NCBI GenBank assembly: GCA_036276235.1 | Contig: DATBDZ010000211.1 | Location: 1 to 12,294 of the forward strand | Length of the DNA stretch: 12,294 bases | From: JANWHF01 sp036276235 | GTDB taxonomy: Bacteria; Planctomycetota; Phycisphaerae; Tepidisphaerales; Tepidisphaeraceae | Direction: 5' to 3' | In this document: positions 4,925 to 12,294 of the stretch, one piece after another | Numbering within the stretch: position 1 is the stretch's first letter | Layout: the number at the start of each line of letters is the position of its first letter | Program-made: the position numbers and the translations under genes | The notes under the pieces: model-generated | What the model was told of the DNA's origin: nothing | The model's input: the letters and a program-made list of their open reading frames with translations, nothing else | Databases searched by the model: none

Positions 4925-7501
4925 CTACCGCTGAAAATCCGGATGATCGCGATTGCCGCCGGATTCCATGTAGGCGATCAGATCTAGAATCTCTTCCTTG
5001 CTGAGGTTGTTAGCCAACCCCTGCGGCATCGGCGACACCGGCGATAGCTTTCGTACGTCGATGTCCGACTTTTTGATCTCGACTTTGTCATCCTTCAGCG
5101 GGTCGGGGCGGATGGTCAGCTTCTGATCGTTCTCTTCCATGATGCGCCCGATGATGGTGTCGCCGTTCTTCAGGCGGACGGCGGTGTTCATGTATTGCTC
5201 GGAGACGACCTTCGAGGGCTCGATGATCGATTCGAGAATATCGCGGCGTTTGAAGCGGCTGGAGACGGCCGTCAGATCCGGCCCGATCGCCCCGCCGGCG
5301 GCGCCGAACTTGTGGCAGGCGGCGCATTGAGCAACCTCGTAGGCATCCCGCCCGCGCACGAAATTGCGGCCTTTGCCGACCTGATCGAGCGCCGGCTCGA
5401 TATCCGCCATCTGCCAATCCTTGACGAATGAATGAGGCGGAATCTGCCGCCGGCCATTTCCGCGCCCGCCTCGACCGGGCGGCACAAACGCCGACACGAT
5501 CGGCTCCAGTTCCTTGCGCTCGGCGTCGCTCAGCGTCTTCACCGCGTCGTCATGTATATGCGCGACGAAATTGTTGAAGCTCGCGCCATCGTTGTATGCG
5601 ATGCCGGCATCCTCAAACCATTGCAGAACAAACTGCGGATGCGCGGTCTTCTCGTGCTTTTGCGTGAACCAGCCGAAATACTGCTTTCGCAGGTCGGCGG
5701 TCCAGCCAGTGGTGATCGTGCGAAGCGAGAGCGCATAGATGAGCTGCTCTTCCTGCGTCGGCGCTTGCGCGAGCAGCGCGACGGTCTTGCCCACCGCGCC
5801 GGGCGCATCCAGCGCCAGAAGCACCTGCGAAAGCTCGCGGTTCATCGGCTCGTCTTCGTTTGGATAAACCGGGTCGAGCTCGGCGATGATTTGCTTCGCG
5901 AATTCATCCGAAGGCTTACCCTGCCGGCTGATCGACACTTCCAGCACGCGGAGCTTGTGCAGTTGGAGAGATTTGGTGAGCGATGCGAGCGGAATCTTCG
6001 CCAGCGCGCCGAGCATGTCCGCTTGCGTGTCTTTAGGACCGAGTCGCGCCAGGGCGAGGAGCGCTTCGATCGCCGCCTGCGGCTGAGTTTCGGAAAGCGC
6101 GCGGCTCTTCCATTGCTCGATGGGCTGGCTCTCGATCGCCAGCCGCGCTGCGTAGCGGATGAAGCGGTCGTCGCTGTTCAGATGCGGCCAGGCAGTTTCG
6201 ACGGCGCTTGCGTCGGCATGGCCATGAAACGCCTCGAGCTTGTGCCGCAGCGCGCGGGCGGGCGCGCCGTCGGCGTTGCGGGAATCCACCGGATCGGTCG
6301 GCTGCTTGCCGATGTAGGTGACGCGATAGAGAACAGCCTGCGTGTTGCGGCCGCCGATCGTGAAGTAGAGCGCGCCGTCATCGCCGATGACGACGTCCGT
6401 CAGATTGAGCGGCGTCTTGCCCGATTTTTCGTGAAGCGATTTGGGCGCGACAAAATTTTCCCACGTCCCTTCATAGCTGGATCCATTGGGAACCAGATGC
6501 ACCGCGATCAGGCGGCCATACGTCCAATCGAGGATGTACATTGCCTTTTGATACCGCGCCGGGAATTTCGCGCCGGTGCCGAAGGCCACGCCCGTCGGGC
6601 AGCCGATGCCGATCGTTACCGCAGGCGGCAGGCTGTCCTCGTACCATGTGGGCCATTTGGCCGTTCCTTCACGGAAGCCCATATCCGCGCCGCTGGTGGC
6701 GTGATAAACGCGGATCGGCCGATACCAGGGCGTGCCCCAATCCCATTCCATGTCGCTGTCGAAGCCCAGCAATTCGCCGTCGGCGTTGAACGCGACGTCA
6801 TAGGTATTGCGATCGCCCGAAGCAAACAGCTCGCAGTTCTTTCCGTCCAGATCCATGCGGAAGATCGAACCGCCCGGCGGCTTCTTGCCGGCGCCAAAGC
6901 CATTCCCGTCCTCGGCGCGCGGGAGCACGCGATCATCGGCGAAGTTGCGATGCGGAGAGCTGGGCAGCAAATCGGCGGGCTGATCGACGAAGTTGCCGCA
7001 GACGATATAGAGATGCTGCTTGTCCGGCCCGAGGAGGATCGCATGCGCGCCATGCTCGCCGGAGCCGTTCTTCCATTCGCGCAACATCTCGACGGAGCTG
7101 AATGAGCCGTCGCCATTCGGGTCGCGCAGACGGAAAAGCCCAAACACTCCCTTGCCGGCGGAATCTTTCCCGAAGCCGTCCATGTAGAGGGCATCGTTCA
7201 GCCAAAGCATGCCCATCCCCTCGCTCACCGGCAGCTTGAGGATTTCTTCCTTGGTGATCTTGCCGTCGGTGAGCGTCAGACGAGTTACCGCCTGCCCGCG
7301 CTGCCCGGCCAGGAGCAGGCGGCCCTTGTCATCCTTCGCCATCGAAATCCAGGAGCCGTGCTTGTCCTTGTCGGCTTTAAGCACGACATCGATCTGGAAA
7401 TCAGGAAGTGCCTGGAGGGCGTCGGGCGTAGGCTCTTGAGCCCGCGCGAAAGAAACAGCGAGAGCAACGATTGCGACGATAGACAGACATCTTGCGAGCA
7501 T
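4925..7501 (-). CDS. Secreted PVC-type beta-propeller protein with C-terminal c-type heme domain (heme protein 2)
   Basis: An 858-residue protein. It has a signal peptide (1-21) and a beta-propeller of the PVC membrane-bound dehydrogenase type (about 30-400), with the characteristic RNTYDVAFNADGELLGFDSD at 231-250 and SLPPAVTIGIGCPTG at 290-304. An alpha-helical HEAT-like region follows (about 415-670), then a Gly/Arg-rich linker (676-685), and a heme domain with CAACH at 726-730 and a likely axial methionine in SPMPQGL (Met825). The C-terminal helix ends LIAYMESGG. This matches the planctomycete/verrucomicrobial 'putative heme-binding domain' family, thought to oxidise sugars or similar compounds in the periplasm and pass electrons to the heme; the substrate is unknown. 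The start at 7501 is fixed by GAGGAG six bases upstream and the signal peptide. It lies directly downstream of a paralogous heme protein, with a 225-nt repeat-filled gap. Confidence 0.92.
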   Translation of the reverse strand: MLARCLSIVAIVALAVSFARAQEPTPDALQALPDFQIDVVLKADKDKHGSWISMAKDDKGRLLLAGQRGQAVTRLTLTDGKITKEEILKLPVSEGMGMLWLNDALYMDGFGKDSAGKGVFGLFRLRDPNGDGSFSSVEMLREWKNGSGEHGAHAILLGPDKQHLYIVCGNFVDQPADLLPSSPHRNFADDRVLPRAEDGNGFGAGKKPPGGSIFRMDLDGKNCELFASGDRNTYDVAFNADGELLGFDSDMEWDWGTPWYRPIRVYHATSGADMGFREGTAKWPTWYEDSLPPAVTIGIGCPTGVAFGTGAKFPARYQKAMYILDWTYGRLIAVHLVPNGSSYEGTWENFVAPKSLHEKSGKTPLNLTDVVIGDDGALYFTIGGRNTQAVLYRVTYIGKQPTDPVDSRNADGAPARALRHKLEAFHGHADASAVETAWPHLNSDDRFIRYAARLAIESQPIEQWKSRALSETQPQAAIEALLALARLGPKDTQADMLGALAKIPLASLTKSLQLHKLRVLEVSISRQGKPSDEFAKQIIAELDPVYPNEDEPMNRELSQVLLALDAPGAVGKTVALLAQAPTQEEQLIYALSLRTITTGWTADLRKQYFGWFTQKHEKTAHPQFVLQWFEDAGIAYNDGASFNNFVAHIHDDAVKTLSDAERKELEPIVSAFVPPGRGGRGNGRRQIPPHSFVKDWQMADIEPALDQVGKGRNFVRGRDAYEVAQCAACHKFGAAGGAIGPDLTAVSSRFKRRDILESIIEPSKVVSEQYMNTAVRLKNGDTIIGRIMEENDQKLTIRPDPLKDDKVEIKKSDIDVRKLSPVSPMPQGLANNLSKEEILDLIAYMESGGNRDHPDFQR

Positions 7502-7507
7502 TCAAAA

Positions 7508-7513
7508 CTCCTC
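7508..7513 (-). promoter_or_regulatory. Shine-Dalgarno site of heme protein 2
   Basis: GAGGAG on the minus strand, six bases before the ATG at 7501. It is a strong match and lies outside the adjacent repeat. Confidence 0.7.
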
Positions 7514-7530
7514 GGGCTCAATTCCGAATT

Positions 7531-7711
7531 CCGAATCCCCGAAATCCGAATCAAGTCCGAATGACCAAACTCCGAAATGGGATGTCACGCGAAGGGACGA
7601 AGAAACGAAGAAGAACTCGCTCTGCCTTCGTCCCTTCGATTCTTCGCGTGACACTCAAATTCGACATTCGTCATTCGGATTTCGGAATTGATTCGGGTTT
7701 CGGGGATTCGG
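7531..7711. repeat. Long nested inverted repeat built from TTCGGA-like units
   Basis: Three nested arm pairs on one axis: 7531-7553 with 7689-7711 (22 of 23 complementary), 7557-7565 with 7670-7678 (9 of 9), and 7583-7610 with 7626-7653 (about 23 of 28, with short GAAG-type units shuffled). The outer parts are made of repeated TCCGAA / TTCGGA hexamers. The structure occupies almost the whole gap between the two heme protein genes. No protein-coding signal is seen in it. It may fold as a long hairpin in the transcript or as a cruciform in DNA. Confidence 0.85.
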
Positions 7712-7726
7712 GTTTCGGATTTTCAC

Positions 7727-10876
<3,150 letters not shown>

Positions 10877-10885
10877 GGAGATAGG

Positions 10886-10891
10886 TTCCTT
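10886..10891 (-). promoter_or_regulatory. Shine-Dalgarno site of heme protein 1
   Basis: AAGGAA on the minus strand, nine bases before the ATG at 10876. It favours this start over the one at 10960, which lies within a repeat. Confidence 0.5.
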
Positions 10892-10955
10892 GCGAGCCGC
10901 GCTGTGTCTGCACTCAACTGCCTGACACGATCTTGGACGTATCCCCACGGGATAT

Positions 10956-11031
10956 GTCATGCTGAGGTACTCCGAAGCATCTGGCCGCCTCGCGCGAGTG
11001 GGCCAGATGCTTCGGAGTACCTCAGCATGAC
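10956..11031. repeat. GTCATGCTGA hairpin repeat, perfect 31-bp form
   Basis: Arms 10956-10986 and 11001-11031 are exact reverse complements over 31 bp, separated by a 14-nt GC-rich loop (10987-11000). Both arms contain the GGAGTACC core (10966-10973 and 11014-11021). It lies between the ThuA-like stop codon (11061) and the next gene, so it would form a very stable hairpin in a read-through transcript. No T-run follows on either strand. Repeat translation gives the peptide DASEYLSMT, seen in frames here and near 1660. Confidence 0.95.
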
Positions 11032-11060
11032 GTTCAGTCGGGAGCCGAATTCGGTCTGCA

Positions 11061-11909
11061 TCAATGCGTCGCGCCCGACGACGCCGTCTTTACATCCGTG
11101 CGGCCTGCGGCCCAGAGAATGCCGTTGCTCACCAATTGCAGATAGCGCGGGTCCTCGACGGTTTCATTGTTATGGCCGAGCGTCGTGCAGAAGACGCGCG
11201 TCTTGCCCTGGTACATGTTGGTCCAGGCGACGATGTAATCGTCGGTGCGATCTTCGCCGGCGCGGGTCTTGGTGGTCTGCTTGCCGTGCGCCAGCGGCTT
11301 GGCGGTATCGTAAAGCTTGCCGGCGAAATTGTTGTAGAGCTCTTCCTTGATCGTCGTCCAATCGCTCAGGCCCTTGGTGATTGGGTTGTCTTTCTCAAAG
11401 TTCAGGACGATCGGAATCTGCTGGCCATGGCCGGTCGTCTGCAGGCCGGTGAATTCCATCCAGGGCGTGCCTTTGCCCTTGGTGTTCCAGCCGTCGGTGC
11501 GATAGCAGTGCATGCCGCAATGCAGGACGACGCCGGGTATGCCGTCGCGATGCGGCTTGAGGATCGTATCGTTGATCAGCTTCAGATCTGTCACGCCCGC
11601 CGTGCATTCATCATGAATGACCACGTCGAATCCTTTGGCCCAATCGGGATTCTTGTAGACGTCATTGGGATGCTGCTCGGCCTTGGAGGCGTCGTAAGCC
11701 AGCGTCACCTCGATCTTCCCGCCCGCGGAGAGACCTTTGGTCAGAATCTCCTTTTGCTTGGCGTAATCGTGATAACCGCCGCCGATCACGAGCAACGCCT
11801 TGACCGGCTTCTCATCCGCCGCCCGGCAAACGGCAGTACAGCCCGCGGCCACCAGCACAGCAATCATCGCGCGCCCCGCGGGGCGCAGAAACATAGAGTG
11901 AATCGTCAT
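11061..11909 (-). CDS. Secreted ThuA-like protein
   Basis: A 282-residue protein of the ThuA-like family, which has a class I glutamine amidotransferase-like fold. The N-terminus is a signal peptide with a hydrophobic core at about 13-25, probably cut after CRA-A (30-31); a lipobox at Cys24 (AAGC) is possible but has Ala at -3. Conserved segments: ALLVIGGGYHDY (38-49), LHCGMHCYRT (129-138) and TTLGHNNET (242-250), the last two being the usual histidine-bearing motifs of the family. In rhizobia ThuA belongs to a trehalose-utilisation pair linked to 3-keto-sugar metabolism; planctomycetes carry many exported ThuA-like proteins of unknown reaction. The frame extends to 12170 through repeats, but the ATG at 11907-11909 has AAGGAG nine bases upstream and starts the signal peptide. 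It is the first gene of the same-strand series in this window. Confidence 0.9.
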   Translation of the reverse strand: MTIHSMFLRPAGRAMIAVLVAAGCTAVCRAADEKPVKALLVIGGGYHDYAKQKEILTKGLSAGGKIEVTLAYDASKAEQHPNDVYKNPDWAKGFDVVIHDECTAGVTDLKLINDTILKPHRDGIPGVVLHCGMHCYRTDGWNTKGKGTPWMEFTGLQTTGHGQQIPIVLNFEKDNPITKGLSDWTTIKEELYNNFAGKLYDTAKPLAHGKQTTKTRAGEDRTDDYIVAWTNMYQGKTRVFCTTLGHNNETVEDPRYLQLVSNGILWAAGRTDVKTASSGATH

Positions 11910-11918
11910 TGGGTTTGG

Positions 11919-11924
11919 CTCCTT
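11919..11924 (-). promoter_or_regulatory. Shine-Dalgarno site of the ThuA-like gene
   Basis: AAGGAG on the minus strand, nine bases before the ATG at 11909. It settles the start against the long repeat-derived extension. Confidence 0.65.
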
Positions 11925-11996
11925 GATGTTGATCGAACCTAGTGGCTTATACCTCGGAGAAGGTCTGGCGCTGTAGAGTTCTTGGGCGGGATTTTG

Positions 11997-12024
11997 AGGA
12001 TGGAGGGTGGAGGATGGAGAATGG
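11997..12024. repeat. Purine-rich short direct repeats
   Basis: AGGATGGAG occurs at 11997-12005 and again at 12011-12019, separated by GGTGG, followed by a partial third unit (AATGG). It is a G/A-rich non-coding stretch within the 385-nt region upstream of the ThuA-like gene. No function is evident. Confidence 0.5.
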
Positions 12025-12069
12025 CGTTCCAGTACAACAGATCTCATGAGCGGACGGTTACGCTCAGAA

Positions 12070-12242
12070 CCCTCTCCCCTGACTTCGACGAGCTCAGTCG
12101 AGTCGTACTCAGGGGAGAGGGCAGGGTGAGGGGACAGCGGGTCGAAATATGGCGCTGTTCGCAAGTCCACGCGTTCGTCCCCTCACCCCAACCCTCTCCC
12201 CTGAGTAGGGCCCGTCGATTTAGTCGGCGGCGGGTGGAGAGG
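12070..12242. repeat. Composite palindromic element, long form with loop insertions (C - 41 nt - D)
   Basis: Same design as 4728-4853: unit C (12070-12135, minus orientation) and unit D (12177-12242, plus) face each other across a 41-nt spacer (12136-12176). Here each main hairpin is interrupted directly after GAGTA. C holds an extra TCGAC-gagctca-GTCGA hairpin, and D holds a CCGTCGA-TTTAG-TCGGCGG hairpin with one G-T wobble. The outer arm of D is degenerate. The spacer aligns to the reverse complement of the other spacer at about 23 of 41 positions. The rest of the region from 11910 to the right edge shows no gene. Confidence 0.85.
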
Positions 12243-12294
12243 CGATCGCAGATAATTTCGTCGCGCCTATTCTGATGTCGAGCCTTCGATGGAT

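Noticed and set aside
5432..7105. 557-codon plus-strand frame opposite heme protein 2
   Set aside because: It is Arg/Ala/Val-rich with no family motif, no signal or ribosome site, and lies antisense to a well-supported heme protein.
7531..7711. CRISPR-like array because of repeated TTCGGA units
   Set aside because: The units are short, irregular and arranged as one inverted repeat, with no regular spacers and no cas genes nearby.
10956..11031. Intrinsic (rho-independent) terminator after the ThuA-like gene
   Set aside because: The stem is very strong but no T-run follows on either strand; it is treated as a repeat. The same holds for the hairpins at 1812-1851.
11946..11951. TATAAG as a -10 box upstream of the ThuA-like gene (minus strand)
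   Set aside because: No acceptable -35 at 16-18 bases and no conservation to compare; too weak to annotate as a promoter.

Overview
The window looks like chromosomal DNA from a member of the Planctomycetota/PVC group; the class cannot be fixed from sequence alone. The DNA is GC-rich. Four of the five complete genes belong to families that are expanded in planctomycetes: a DUF1501 protein, a DUF1549/DUF1553 protein with a CxxCH motif, and two large secreted proteins with a beta-propeller, a HEAT-like region and a C-terminal c-type heme domain. The fifth is a secreted ThuA-like protein. No RNA genes or CRISPR arrays were seen.

Layout, in the direction of transcription (all five genes are on the minus strand, read right to left): ThuA-like (11909-11061), heme protein 1 (10876-7727), heme protein 2 (7501-4925), DUF1549/DUF1553 (4717-1859), DUF1501 (1572-157). 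At the left edge (61-1), on the same strand, lies the start of another ORF. It resembles the N-terminus of an IS630-type transposase and has a good ribosome binding site. Several of the longest possible reading frames begin inside intergenic repeats. The starts chosen here are internal ATGs that immediately precede signal peptides.

How the genes may work together: all five products carry export signals. They include two different heme-bearing predicted dehydrogenases, a DUF1549/1553 partner with an internal carbohydrate-binding-like beta-sandwich, an alkaline-phosphatase-fold DUF1501 protein and a ThuA-like protein. The set fits a periplasmic or envelope system that binds and oxidises sugars or related compounds, passing electrons through c-type hemes. 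The substrate and reaction are inference only.

The most unusual content is between the genes. Every gap (185-286 nt, plus 385 nt at the right edge) is filled with palindromic repeats of several families. (1) A 40-nt double hairpin occurs twice around 1581-1851; all ten differences between the copies are compensatory or in loops. (2) A composite of two facing G/C-rich hairpins separated by exactly 41 nt occurs at 4728-4853 and 12070-12242; the second copy has further hairpins inserted into both loops at the same point. (3) A hairpin family is present as a perfect 31-bp version at 10956-11031 and as a version with a 10-nt deletion in one arm at 1660-1724. (4) A nested hairpin of about 180 nt built from TTCGGA-like units lies at 7531-7711. 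An 8-mer, GGAGTACC, recurs in three of these structures. These look like non-autonomous mobile or REP-like elements, and some supply or crowd the translation signals of the neighbouring genes.
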